NCBI GenBank assembly: GCA_036940085.1
Contig: JALLBK010000101.1
Location: 1 to 64,000 of the forward strand
DNA: 64,000 nt
Direction: 5' to 3'
Source of the DNA: Discostella pseudostelligera
Lineage: Eukaryota > Bacillariophyta > Thalassiosirophyceae > Thalassiosirales > Thalassiosiraceae
Shown here in pieces: positions 39,101 to 51,700 of this stretch. Below the pieces are notes generated by a model. That model did no database searches, was not told the DNA's origin, and was given only the letters and a program-made list of their open reading frames with translations. The translations under genes were made by a program, and so were the position numbers. Numbering within the stretch: position 1 is the first letter of the stretch; each line of letters starts with the position of its first letter.

Positions 39101-40850
39101 CAAGATATTGACCACCTCCTTCTTCTTGCTGCTGCTTTTGCTGCTGCTGATGATATTTCTGCCTCGAAGCCAAATGACGTTGATACAACCTTTGTCGATT
39201 ATCGTCGCGAGACAATTGATTAACATCGTTCCAATTTGGTTGATTTGGAGGATGGTGACTATTGTGCACCTGGGGTATTGGGATTTGCGGATTGCTCGTC
39301 TGCGTCTGCGTCTGCGACTGCAATGGTAAATGCTGCTGCTGCTGCTGCTGGGGATGTGCCTGTTGATGCTGTGCATGCTGTGAATAGGACAGTGGATGAA
39401 ATGGCCCCGGCGGTCGCATCTGCATCTGCTGTTGCTGCCGATAATATTGACTGCTTTGAGATTGCTTATAGTGCAACATTTGCTGTTGCTGACCACCGTT
39501 ATTTCCCCCTACAATGCCACTTGTGGACGTGGTTTTCACCCTATTGTTAGTACTCATCCCTGAGTGATAACCACCACCACCGGCTCCATCCATATTATTT
39601 CCATGCCATTCATCCGATGGAGACTCGTAACTTCTCAATCGATTCGTTGCAGAGATGGCTGCTGCTGTTGATGTAGATGCAGGAGGCAGGGGTTGTTGAC
39701 ATTGTTGTTGCTGTGATGCTGGATGGCGTAAATGCACCAACGACGAAGCTGAAGAACCCCCATTACCACCACCAACATTGCGAATAATTCCCGATTGTTC
39801 CAATTCTCTTGGATGGTACACCTGATACTGAAACAGATGTTGTTGTTGTTGTGAGGAGGATGCATTATTGTTATTATTATTCTCCATGGAGATGGGCATG
39901 TTGTAACTATCGTAGGAGGGAGAGCATCCTCCTTCTTGCTGCTGTTGCTGTTGCTGATTGCCCCCGTTGCTGTTGTTAATGTTGATGGCTGGTGCTAGTT
40001 CTTGTGTCCGTTGGACTAAGGGTGGAGAGGGGATGGCATTATGACTTGGGTGATTCCATTGTGATTTTAACTGTGTATGTTGTTGCTGTTGCAATTGTCC
40101 TTGATGGGGAGGATGTTGATTCGACTGTTGGATATATGGAGCAGTCTGCAAGTCAGGAGGATTATGCTGCGGTTGTTGTTGTTGAAGTTGTTGTCTATTA
40201 TTTTGGAAAGATGGATGAGTCGGCGACTGTCCATAATCAGGACGCGACGTCTGACATTGGTCATATCGTGGATGGTTATCTTCCACTGACGCAGGATATT
40301 GCACCATGTTCTCGATGGGTTTGATATTTTGATGGGCATGATATTGCTGGGGTTGTGCTTGCTGTTGCTGCAGTGTTGGTGGCTGGACTGAGTGTTGCGG
40401 TTGTCCTGTCGTCACATGCACGTGTTGTGGTTGTGGTTGTTGCTGCTGTTGTTGCAACATCATTTGCTCCCGCTGCCTCTCCTCGTGTCTCTTCCTAGCT
40501 TCGATGCGTCGCTGCATCATATTCTGACGTGCGGCGGATAATCTTCTATTGCTACTACTATTTGTCGAGCGTGTGGACGAGGCCGGCGATCGAAATAGTG
40601 CCGCCGATGAAGCTCCACAACCACCACTAATTATTGTCGAGGAGGTCATGGTGAAAGCGTCGCTGAGATAGCCTACTTCGATGGAGGCTTCTCCCTGGTA
40701 TTGTTGCTCTTGCCGATGATGATAATCTTGTTGCATCTCCTCTGGCTGCTGTTGCTGTTCAGCCGCCTGCCGTCGACGCTCCTCCTGCACCAGACGGTCG
40801 TGTCGACGACGGACGACGCCGCTTCTCATACTACTACCATCACCAGCCAT
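36189..40850 (-). CDS. Large Gln-rich disordered protein of unknown function
   Basis: 1553 residues in one exon; no family recognised. The first about 640 residues are dominated by poly-Gln/His/Pro runs of mixed CAG and CAA codons. Two short RQRRIEQRKR/ARKRHEERQR type basic helices occur. The motif G-Y-x-S-D/E appears at GYLSDAF, GYHSDGGS, GYQSDDQS and GYLSEGGG. A helical segment NALSVANLIARINAVSRSNPEQALAAID lies near 1055. Near the C-terminus a motif is duplicated: NAFANVDISFAGAKT and DAFSDVDISFEQGKT. It ends KGNKSLAQKFASLVKAFDD, likely a helix. Probably a scaffold or condensate-type protein; that is a guess. Confidence 0.75.
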   Translation of the reverse strand: MAGDGSSMRSGVVRRRHDRLVQEERRRQAAEQQQQPEEMQQDYHHRQEQQYQGEASIEVGYLSDAFTMTSSTIISGGCGASSAALFRSPASSTRSTNSSSNRRLSAARQNMMQRRIEARKRHEERQREQMMLQQQQQQPQPQHVHVTTGQPQHSVQPPTLQQQQAQPQQYHAHQNIKPIENMVQYPASVEDNHPRYDQCQTSRPDYGQSPTHPSFQNNRQQLQQQQPQHNPPDLQTAPYIQQSNQHPPHQGQLQQQQHTQLKSQWNHPSHNAIPSPPLVQRTQELAPAININNSNGGNQQQQQQQEGGCSPSYDSYNMPISMENNNNNNASSSQQQQHLFQYQVYHPRELEQSGIIRNVGGGNGGSSASSLVHLRHPASQQQQCQQPLPPASTSTAAAISATNRLRSYESPSDEWHGNNMDGAGGGGYHSGMSTNNRVKTTSTSGIVGGNNGGQQQQMLHYKQSQSSQYYRQQQQMQMRPPGPFHPLSYSQHAQHQQAHPQQQQQQHLPLQSQTQTQTSNPQIPIPQVHNSHHPPNQPNWNDVNQLSRDDNRQRLYQRHLASRQKYHQQQQKQQQEEGGGQYLVQSQQHPTHQQQHAHPQQQQRPPTEPRVFSSRLSTLSPVEHLGNRTDHIQRKNKFVVLPPTSFGTSMSSSSLLRNNDASCGGASVVSEQARKFEEAALKQQQHLSRQRRIEQRKRIEDRWMNRRKDDSTTVSSQNRSAYRSQQQYLNESTGYHSDGGSLHHRQRNVQVERYTGGYQSDDQSIGSGRYHDAGYLSEGGGGRHYHRDEIQSHGVSVGGNYVDSNAITPQDARRLLWDENERLRAILPRHEIHRSNGNDTRDGRVPEQPQHAGFASPGNHSGSTSAGGGGGARFKSKFVHAAALAAQHEWNHSQKSQPMHREWMESGEERQRQQQHHPRDYTPTKKNATVLSHYTDSTAETTVDVTTIPGGSYGSSRNNSSRMAYSNDAAHRISLSPPRHLYKGSHDGHVGMPSIDEQGATPSLHLSEEPQNALSVANLIARINAVSRSNPEQALAAIDSIIKRESGGVDKTKNVRSSGTGFGKLATSVTQELAPSRANVITPSSEETNRGTLGEVRHLGKNFFQDKYEQILLSDSDKVIRTANVPGSRGNEEDTDDDDDDDDSLLSSDESTVSSMTDPTYQSAKPKSTAPKPTPTAISTKNRSSEHRSNQSTVQKEYDYPPVKPQKSWNTLKKEYNERKLSPSEHEESNTSLEKVVVPQSASNTEIKFSPEIEPHDDGHHQEKRVYPDMTIMKLERNSTAIGVAKNVTKSRSTSSQIGDLFGTANVERSHENTHSRGEASLKQGSKAVTQSRDSSDVKNKAKSQTSHQLPRQPSKGNALSTTMTPEVIRATKPSMRPDTPEIMMAVTNAFANVDISFAGAKTATSHPTTNTTAAAHSRPKDRPMPSLISPESDDGERTLKSFQTISDAFSDVDISFEQGKTVSQRRKELEYYSKSWTTSKSTTHASDDEQKQNPAKQASKTNTAATTWAKSSLAKSRGNTTKDKKIVEPPLRLKGNKSLAQKFASLVKAFDD

Positions 40851-41096
40851 ATTCTATTCGATAATTGAACTCTCTTCTATTGTCGAGGTCTCCTCCGATA
40901 GTGTTGTTATTGGAGACACCTTTCATTCCAAGTCCATGGGAAGGATGGCGGATGCAACGATCGTCATGGTCATCATGTTGAATTTGAATGGTGTTTGTGT
41001 TTGGGGGCGCGCTGTGATTTTGCTGGTTCCTAGGCCCCAAAGAATGGGAGAAAAGAAAGAGTTGAGAAAGGAGAAGGAAATTTAAATTTTCAACGC

Positions 41097-42635
41097 ATGG
41101 AATTTGAAATTCAAATTCGAGAAAGGGCTAAAATAGTACGATTGGAAGAAGATGTGTATCGTTCAATGAGCGCAGACCGTGTCATTGGCGACAGTGACAT
41201 TTCACACTTGGAAATTGCCGTTAACGATGACGATGCCGAACCTACAGTGAATGGCAGACGTTGGCTTGATAAATTGTTTCATGGACTTGCGCGGAATCGA
41301 AGCATTGAGACAATCGTACTGGCTAGAACCGAGGAAGACTACGTTAGCTACCATCAGTATGACACATCCTCTCCTATCCTTGCTCCCTTCTTCGAGCACA
41401 ACTGCAACCTCAAAAGAATTGACATTGAAGAATATGATATGACGTTGGGAATATTCAACCAGCTAGGATCGGCACTGTCGAAATGCAACAATAGTCAATT
41501 TAGATATTTTTATCTTGGCGGTTGTATCTTCGAGGACGAGAACGCAGCAGAGTTCATTCGATCTTTGGAAGGGGTTCATATATTTACCGACCTTCAGCTC
41601 TGTGGAAATACAATTGTCAACATGGAGCGTGGACAGCTATGCTGTGCGATAGGATATTTGTTGACAAATGTGATGTCAAACATTGCTGTTTTGACCATAT
41701 CTGATCAGTCTCGACGATATGTGTCTTATCATACTGAGAAATGCCTTGATGAGGAATAGAACTGTGACGCACCTCGATTTATCAGGGAATGTAGCGATAA
41801 GTTCCAATGGTTGGTGTGCTTTCTCAAGAGTATTATCTTGTCCCACTGGCGTAATCAAAAGTCTTGACCTTCGGAACACTCAAATGGACAGTGAAGTGAT
41901 TGCGTGTCTTGGGCAATCTTGGGCAATCAACACTGTATTGCATGATCTGTACATCTGCAACAATCCATCGATCACAGCTTCAGGATGGCGATGCTTCTTG
42001 GGTTGCTTGAGATCGCCTGATGCAGCATTAAAGGTACTCAAAATATCTCGTTGCAACATAAACAATGAGTCAGCCGCTGTGATCGCAACGGGTTTGACAC
42101 AAAATTCATCCTTAAAAGATTTGGACATGGCATGGAATGAATCAATAACATTAGCTGGATGGAAAAGTTTCTTCAATACCATGCTGAATTGGAAGCACTG
42201 CTGCTCACTTGAGAAGCTTACTATGACGTTACCTAGCGACGACAATTCTCTTGAGGAATTGGGGGAAAATCTGTGTCATCATCTTTGTGACAAGTCAAGT
42301 ACCACAGTATCTATTCATCAAACCACACATTGCAATGCGTTCGGAATAGATTGTCTCCGGAACTAATGTCCTTGTTCAAATTGAATGAAAATGAAGACAA
42401 AGCGGCGGTAGCCCGAGAGAAGATTATGGAGCATCATTTTGGTACGGGAGATGAGGCCGTTAAAATTCAAGTATTTGATCAAATGCCAAGGGCAACCTTT
42501 CCCTTTTCTCTCGAATGGATAGGAAGAGGGAACAATCGTTGTGGATTTTCGCTATTGTACAATGTCGTCAAGGAATTTCCGATCCTATTTGATATTTGCA
42601 TCAGCAAGGGTGGGCCACAAGGCTGTGCACTCTAA
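41097..42635 (+). pseudogene. Diatom-type leucine-rich-repeat protein, frameshifted
   Basis: LRR (ribonuclease-inhibitor type) repeats such as NRTVTHLDLSGN, VIKSLDLRNTQMD, ALKVLKISRCNINNESA and SLKDLDMAWNESI, ending in the domain common in diatom LRR families (LMSLFKLNENEDKAAVAREK, FSLEWIGRGNNRCGFSLLYN). It is read in three frames: 41097-about 41730, about 41719-42350, and about 42345-42635, with no GT-AG intron at either switch. Two one-base shifts therefore break it. Either a recent pseudogene, or assembly indels in a real gene of about 510 residues. The upstream start is the first Met after a short AT-rich leader. Confidence 0.7.
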
Positions 42636-42718
42636 CTTACATGTTATCATATGTTACAAGGAATGAGACATTCTACTGTACACACAAGTATTATTCGGAA
42701 GCGTACCAAGTGCCATGA

Positions 42719-45700
42719 TTAATTGATGGCATCATTGAGCTCCTTTTTCTTGATCACAATCCAGTATTTCGCCCACCATTCAGTCTCATCGTAACTCTTT
42801 TCGAGGAAATCTACTTGCCAACTTGGAAGCACTTGGGTAGACGCAGATTTGCTGATGCTATCACTAAGTTCAATCGCAACTAAATTCGTCTCAATGTGCA
42901 TGAGGACGTTTCCTGGTTGAAGTAGAGATGGGGCGGCACCCCATCCGAGAAATATCATTGCGCCACCTGGATGAAGGAAGCCATGTTTTTTATCGTATTC
43001 AGTTGTGGGCAATGCATAGCACCGTGACCCACCCTGAACTAATTTGGACGACAACACTTGTATGTCATCACCCGTTCCATTAATCACACCCGCTGCAACA
43101 CATCGACGGGAATACAGTCCAGTGAATGCCTGGTTCACGAAACTGATTAACAACCATGCTTCCTGATCGAGGCGCTGGAAATAGTTTGGAACGAAGCTAC
43201 CAATTCTACGAATCCGTGATCGGCACTTGCTGATGAATTCAGGCACATCAGCCAGTTCATCAGTGGCAATATTCATTATCTCCCGGTTCACACTACCGAA
43301 ATTGAATGCGGCGTTATTAGATTTGATTCCAGGAAGGTTTGAGTATCCTCGGTTGTTTGTTGATTTGCCCTTAGAGTTGGAAAATGACTGTGGTAAGAGA
43401 AACGACGAAAGAGGTTTATCAATACCACAACCTATAACACGAGAGATGACGTACCAATTTGATCGACAAGAGTTCGCATGCACCAGCCAGCTCTCTTGAA
43501 CTCATATCAAATGACATGGACTGGGGGCCACTAAAGAACTCAATCGTCACACGATTGCCAGCAATTCCATAACCTTTAATCTCTGCCCACCGGAACCGCC
43601 GGGGACAGTCGTTATTCACAGTAGCAATCCAAAGAAATTGGTCACTGACGATGATCGAATAGAGGTGTATTTGTACATGCCCAAGATATGTATCGTCTTC
43701 GGTTTCTTGTTGCGTAACGATCTGCTGAGCCACAGCTGAACTTTCATCGTATGGAGTAAGCTTGACACTTTTACCTAAATCTGATGTTGTGCATGGCAAT
43801 GCCCGGCGCATTCGTTTATTGGTTTTCACTGCGTTCACCTGATTCGTCGTTGTTTCGGAGACATGATTCATAACAACAACAGCTGCATCACCGACCCCAA
43901 TAACTGGCTTCACAACTGCACCGACTAACGCCTTTCCGACTCCTTTTATGAGACCAACTGTTCCATACCGGGATGCGTACATGGCAGGTTGATTGACCAA
44001 TCCAGTTGCTCCAGACCTGAATCCCCGAGCTAAAAACATACCCGCGACTTCGAGAGAATCATGAATAGTCCGTTTTGACCGATCTGTCTTTAAGGTATGC
44101 ATCAGCCTCCTCTGGAAAGAATTTCGTTCGTCAATGAAGTCATCATCAGTGAGATTCGCCAGGTTATGGCTAACGAGGTCTGTCACGCTGGATGGCATTA
44201 AACCAGTCCAGAACAGAATAGAATTTAGTGCGCAATACACTTGCTTTGGATGGAAAGATCATTCAACAATAATACCAACAACATACCTTGCTGCACCACG
44301 TACTAGACCCGTTATGACACCGCGTGCGAGACTGGAGGTACCCGATTCGATACCCTCCAAAAATTCTGCCGGTCCCTTGACCAAGCCCTGGATGGGTTCG
44401 TAACTGATAAATGTTGAAGCGTCGTATGAGATCAAAACACTCGAGTTGCATTGCGTAAAATAGGAGAGGTACACAAGGTAAAAAGACTCACAAAAAGTCC
44501 CGAACTCCCGTTCCAACATTAGAAAGAATGTCAGCTGGCGCCTTTAAGATCACTAAGCTCCCTAGAATTGAAAGAATCTGACTTGACAATTGCGACGAGT
44601 AGTGCGCTAAAATAATTCCGATCAGACTCGATGGTGATTCAAACGCTTTACTGACGACAAACGAGGTAAAAATGAGTGGAGCGTCCGCTATTGATGCCAT
44701 TCCTCGTATGAGTTGGAAAATGACGAGACCTTCAGTCACAGGGTTCCACTCCAACCCTTCCTGTGTAAATGTTAGGTAGAATCGGAGGGGATGAAGATGT
44801 AGTTCCTCAAGATAGATCCGACCTGAATTGGCATCATGAACGTTTACATCTCTAGGCACTCGTGGGAGCCTACTATGATCGGAGTATCTAGTTCTCATTT
44901 TCGTAGTAAGATTCGTTGTCCTATTTACATCGTGCTTTTCGTCTCTCGCTTTACGAATGGGATGTAAAAATAGTGCAATCGTTTCCGCAGTCCTAAAAGA
45001 ATGGGAAATATTTTGGTACGTGAGTGGAGAAGCAGCTGTATCTTAGGGCAAATCGAACCACTTACTTTCTATCCAAACAAATATCAATATCAAGAATCCG
45101 TATTGCGCAATACCGTATGACAAGAGTGTCACTGCTCTCCTGCAGTGCGCGCACAGCCGAAAGATGGAGAAACGGAACATCTTCGTTGCTGGAGCAATAA
45201 ATCTTGTCACCAAATTGCACAAGACAATGATTAGTTGTTCATGGCATCACAAAACGGAAGAAGTCGATGCGCAGATTACTCACCAATACAGGATGCTCAG
45301 AATTGAAAATGAAATTGTCGACTTGCAGTCTCGTGAGTCGTAGTTCAATTTCATGGTAACCCTGTCGCTGTGAAAAAGTGGCGTGCCACCCTTCCGTCGT
45401 GAGCAATAATATCTCTCGTTCTGGACCGTAGGTAGACACCTTGTCTATCACACTCATCGAAATGCCAGTAAGATTGATTCTGAAGCTAATATCAACCGTC
45501 TCTTCGAAGACATCATCAGCTTGTCCATCATTGATGATGGAATCAGAAAACAGTACCACTTTCGTTGATTGATGCGCCTGGATCATGGATGTCAGCATAC
45601 TACCATCATCCATTGCAACAGCGCTCATTGAACCCATCACATCAACTTCTACAGTCCGTTTAAACCTCCTCATATTTGACCAGGTCCATTCAAGTACATG

Positions 45701-48700
45701 AGGCGCTTCCGGATCGTCAAATCCGAAGCCAATCGATTCTCCGGCATTGAGTGTCCAGATGAAGGCCCCTTCACGATCAAGCATTTGCCTGCACAGAATT
45801 ATATGCCGCGAATCATTCTTCAGCAAATATATAGGATTTGATTTCTCGATTGATGCCCAGATCGTCACAACTACAGCTGAATCTTGCTTCTTAGTGGCAA
45901 GACGCACTTCAGCTTGCACCACAATTGGCTTTTTACTCGACGAAGATGGTATTCCCATGGCCGTGACACCGATTTTATCCAATTGAATGCACCCTCGGCT
46001 CCACGAACCCGACTGGGAGCATCGGATCCGGATCTTGGGAAGAAGTGATGAATTATGCCAATGGAACGACGTAGATGATTGTGCTTGTATACAGGTTTGA
46101 GACCTCAATGCACCGTCTTGTGCAATGAAGAGACTCTCACCTTCAAGAAGGTTCACAACTTGATAACGAGGGAATAATGTTATCATCCTTGTTCTTGAGA
46201 AAACTGATGGACACAGCGTCACAGTGAATGCCAGTTCATATCTTTTTGTGCCGTGGCCATGAGATTGGTCAATAGAAATGGTTGTTTTCACACTCTCAGG
46301 CATGACTGTTGAAACATCAATCAATGGCGTCCACCCTGTTTCACCCTCAACCGACAAGGCAATCTTTTCATCCCGAGAAAAAAATAGAAGCATACCGGAT
46401 CCTCCCAAACTCCACTCATGTCCCTCTTTTTCCAAGTCACTGTGTAGACGTCGGTCATTCACTTCAACAGGCAGAAAATAGGACTTGCGTAGCGTCTCTT
46501 TTTCTGGAGTAGATTGCATAAAATCAGAGAAACCACCCGTGAAATTAAGATTCAACAAGGTCTTGTCAAGTACCCAGTACTGTGCATAAAACCTGAGAGT
46601 CGGGGAATGCCCAACCTCGACGCTCATCACAATATCAATCGAAGCTCCGCCTTTGATTGCGTGGTCGAAATGAACTATAGACTTGAATTCAGCCGCATGC
46701 TCAGCACTATCCTTGTATGCCTCGAAGAGAGCAAGCTCCTCGTCCTCAGTCAGCCGCCAAGTGTTTGAATTTGACTCTCGATTTACAATTTTCTTCCAAC
46801 ATGACCACTTGTAGCCGGGGACACGGACGGATAGATGAGGACAAAGAGTGCAATCAACTGAGAGGCATTTCCCCTCCATCCCTGCACCGAGAGAAATGAC
46901 CTCAGATTGTGAGATTTTACTGACCCCCTGCCGAAAAGATCCCATTTCTCCGAGTTGGCATTGCAGTTCGCAAGGTAACAAGTTGATCACTTTCAAGGCT
47001 GGCTCAATGTGCAAATCAACCACTCCCTCCACACTTTTGAGAATAAGCAAAAAATGAAGCGTTCTCATGGACAGGAAGCCATGCGACATGTGCTCGCACA
47101 AAATCGATGATCGAATAATCCTGTTTGACGTAAACCTCGTGGGAAGAATCATCAACTGCTCCGTGGAAAAGAAGTCACTGATGTTTGGATCAAGATTATC
47201 ATGTGTTTGAGGCGTTTTGGGTTTCGCCAACCGTAGATGAGTGGCTATTGCTAGCTGTAGTGGAACACAAAGTGAGGCACCAGGAGCAGCATACCCAATG
47301 TATCTATCATTCTCCCATAAATGGCTAGATCCAAAGAACGAAAGTTGCATGTTGGTGTGATTGTGGATTTGGAATCGGCTTCGCACCGTTATCGAGCTTC
47401 GTTTCTCCTCCATTGCAATATCCCAAACAATTGAGGAAACTCCGCTATGATTCAGTGTTTGATCAAGAATCCTAGTTCTTGTCCATCGCCTCCGCCGACA
47501 TAAATCGCCTGGTTGGTAAGATCGCGATGTTGTGCCAAACGTTTCAAAGTCTGTAGCATATTCCCAACCGTCGGCGTCGTTGTTACGCAGATCACCATCG
47601 ACTTCAACCTCCCAATCATTCACCCAGATCCAACTTTGACTAGGTAGAATGCATTCATCTCTCTTCTTAGTGACGACATTAGTCATATCGGACCAAGCAC
47701 GCGCGTCATCTTCGAGGTAAGGCGGTCGCCATAACAAGTCAGAGTGGGGTCTCTCCGTAACTTTTTTCTCATGTTGCGAAGATACAGGCGACCATGCGGA
47801 CGAAGATAGTAGGTCCTGCCCTCTTTCCAAACTAAATACGTCGACTGTGCCTGGTCTAATGCGCTCATTCTGCATTACGAACTCAACCACATGTGACACA
47901 TCAATATTGACTCTCTGCATTTCACTCTCCTCAGGGATACTGTTCGGATACCATTGAAACAAGAGACAACACCCTTTAGAAGATGATGTCGGAAAAAGGG
48001 GGAGATTGTGGATTGGTCGACGATCTGTTGCACTCATTGACAAAGTACTGGAATCATGCATCCCATCAAACGTTGAGTCCAAGGAAACACTAGTCCCAGG
48101 TAGTACAGTGATGACTTCTCCATTCCTTACTCTCTTTGTAGAACCATCGATATCGACTATTACTGGTACCCCCGTTTCGTTGACAAAACTGAATCTGCTC
48201 GAAGTTTGATGTACTGATTCATCACTGAATTCAGAATTAGTGCGTTCTAGGTTTGAGATTTCTTGAATGAGAGGTCCAGTCACGTTGATGTCGATTTGTT
48301 CGGGGCTGCTAACACTAAGAACCAGCTCGTTTGGGATTTGATCCACAACCAAAAGAAGCCTATTCGAGTGAATAATATCTTCAAAGCCATGAGTGGGATT
48401 GAAGAACTCAAGTTGGATGCGCGAGGAAACTTCTCCAATCATCGCATCAATGCAACCTGCAAGACTTGCTTTCAGCTGGTTTGTACGAAACCGTATAAAA
48501 GGCCTCATGCCATTTGTTTTGAATGACTGATGAATAGTCAAAGACATGGATTGAAGCTCAAATTGAACTTGCGAAGCTATTCTAGTACCCTTTTTCCTAA
48601 AATGTACAATTGCAGTGAGGATTGAACTTGATGCCTCAGACGAGGCTGCTCGTAATAATTGTAGTCTTTCCATCACCTTCCTGACAACGCTTGTCACAAC

Positions 48701-51700
48701 ACGAATGCTGTGCGTAGACTGAGACATTAAAGTTGAAAAGGTGGTGAGTGAATCGCAGTTGTACACGATCGCCAAAGACGGCCATCAAAGCACTCACCAG
48801 ATTCCATACCATTAGTTCACAATCAAAGGAAACTTTTTGAGATGACGCCTGGCCCTTGAATGTATCGTGTACCACTCGACAATCGATAGATGTGGGACGA
48901 AGAATGGGGGAAACTGGCTGATCTAGATGTTGAAAGTCGGGATTGATCGCGGCAGAAAAATCCTCCAAGCTGACGTGCAATGTACTGGATCCAATGTCAT
49001 TCTCGTTTTCAATACTTTGTGTCATGATTGAAGCATTCGTCTTGAATTGTAGCACGTAATCTTCTGGCTTTCTGCCCCGTGACCAGGTGAACTCCGAGGC
49101 GGGTCTACCGACAAGAATCGTTGCTTGACTGAAAGTGATTCTAAATATGACGGAAGAATCTTTCGCATCGAGCAACATGCCATCGCCGGATATATTATGT
49201 GCATCTAAAACTGGGTATGACAAGCCTTCATTAATTTTGGTGATATTGTTAATAATATCTTTCGATCCTTTCAATGCGAAGGAGTGGTATGCAAGCAAGT
49301 TAATGGTTTGATGCCGTGATACACTAGTCAGAAGTGAATGGATGTGTAACTTACCTCTGTGCTCCTCCGACCTAGCATTCCTTCCACGATCGTGAACCCT
49401 TCTCTCCATCTCTTTTGATGCCACACTTATCAATTCAATGGCCCTCGCTAACCACATGGTGCAATCTGAGATTGAGGTTGGCGTGACTTTAAGTATTACA
49501 GACGCGATATCAAGTTCAACTTCGTCGACATGCTTGCCTCCATCATGAAAATGACATCCACTAATGAATTCAGAAGGAAGAGAACCGGGCGCTGGCGAAT
49601 GTTGTGAAACACTACGCAACTGCGTGGGTGTTTTCAAAGGAGATGGCGGCAGTCTCTTTATTTTTGGGGAACGAGGAGCAGTTAGATGCGGACTTGCAGG
49701 AGGCGTGGCATTTGCTCCTCCCACTTGTTCATCTATCACCAAATGTCGTCTTCCAAGCACTTGATGCTGTGGCTCACAACTCGGCATGAGATATCTTACC
49801 GCTAAGCCAGATTGGTTGGAGCTAACATCAATCAACTGAACAATGTTGAAGTCACTGACGCTCAATCGGGAGAAAGACAAATTTCCTTTGTTTTTTTTGT
49901 CCAAGTTGATCAAATATAATTCCACAACGTATGTTCGCTTGGACGAGTAGCGTTCAAGAGCAGCCTCAACCTTTTCAAAGCAAACGTGTACTACCTCAAG
50001 AACAGATGTTTCGAGACCTTGGGATGGTGGATAAAGATCTTGAGCAGTAATGCATTCAGATCGTGATGCAGACTTGTGTTTCATCATTCCCACACCAGAA
50101 ACATAGAATCTCCCGATTGCTTTGGCGAGTACTTCGACGTCAATAAGATTTACCCTGATATGACCAACATTTACGGATATAATTTGCCCTGTGCCTTCGT
50201 CGGTTTGGGTCTCGAAAATACTTTCATGCGAATGAACTTCTTGGTCAAGGTGCATTCCATGATCTTGAAAAGACCCATTTGAGTGACCGGCAACACTGAC
50301 TTCAAATGGATAAACAATCGTTGCTAGCTTTTTTCTCAGGCGCAGCATTCCATCGAGGTCGGCAACAACATTTTGCATTTCACAAGCATCGCTAGCAAGC
50401 ATGATTTGGATATCTGCCACGTCTAACTTCCAACTCGTATCGGTTGACTCTTCAGGCTTTGTCAATGTCATCTTGAGTTTTCCAGTATCGACAAAAAGCG
50501 CCCCATCAAGAACTTGCGGGCTTACAGGAATCCACAACTTAGGAGCATGTACAGCAATATCGACTGACAAAGAATTCGGGTAAAACACTGCCATGTGCGC
50601 CCTTTGAGCAATTGGCGTCGCTGCGTTTCGAAGCTTTTGGAGGAATTTATGCTGGATCTGATGCGCTTTCATCAACAAAAAATTCGACACTCGGTCCGCG
50701 CAAATTTTATTCCAGACTAGAGTCAGAGGATGTGAGCTGATTTCCAATGACAATGATATCTGATCCAAAAACGCAGTAATTCGACAGGCTACGCCATCGG
50801 GTGGTAACCTCATTCCAGCGTCATCCAATTCTATATCCCGTGCTGAGCTCGTCATGTATGAACCACCTAAATTGCCGACAAGGAAGTCGTTTCTACATTT
50901 GAAGCCATCTTCGTTGCTTGGTTCAATTGCCAATACTTTCATTCCCGATGTGTTATAGTCACATGTGACAAAGTCAAATACTTCAAATTTCTTGATGTCA
51001 AATGTAACGTCAGCCTTGCCGGCACCTGAAGCGTAAGTAGTTCCTCCGACATCAAATTCTGCGGTGATTATTTTCCTTCTATCCACGTGATCAACAAGAC
51101 TTATCCTCACTCTGCACATATGAAGGCGACTTGCACTTTGGGCTGTTACAAAATTGTCTCTGCTAATGGATACTGTTTGGGCCGATGCAAAATTATCTCT
51201 GCTAGCGGATGACCTTCTCGGCTTGAGAATAAATTGAGAATTGCAATTTTCAGGGAATGCCGTAGTTCTTTCGTCTTCTTTGACACATTCTTCATGCACA
51301 GTTTTCGATGAATTTGTAGATCCAGATATTGAATTGTACAATCGTCCCAATGTAGACGAGCTCCGCTTCGTAGCAAAACTGTCCACACGGCTAATTCGTT
51401 TGGGGGCTTTATTGCCGATCGTTTGGACTTGTCGAGGAGCAAAAACTCTGCGCAACGCCAGTAGGTGAAACGACAGCAGGGTCTCAATAGGGAGCGTATA
51501 TTCCAACAGTGAGAGTGCACGACTTTCATCATCAGTGAGACCACCATGAAATCCGCCTTTGTCGGTGCTACTCAAAAGATTTTTCACCGCTAGCTGCAGA
51601 TAACGCTGGCGACATCTAACTATTCGCTGGACGTCGTCCCAAGACCGAGACGTTGGCTTGTGCTTGACGCATGCGATGGCATACTTCCACCATGCCCGAG

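Noticed and set aside
38846..39550. Long ORFs on both strands across the Gln-rich gene
   Set aside because: CAG/CAA repeats read without stops in other frames (poly-Leu, poly-Ala, poly-Cys products); these are shadows of the real frame.
41700..41760. Intron explaining the first LRR frame switch
   Set aside because: No GT donor and AG acceptor at a spacing that would join the two LRR frames while keeping the repeat length.
36189..42635. Anti-phage or other bacterial defence system
   Set aside because: Introns, plastid leaders and eukaryotic families throughout show a nuclear chromosome; LRR and Gln-rich genes here have no defence partner domains.
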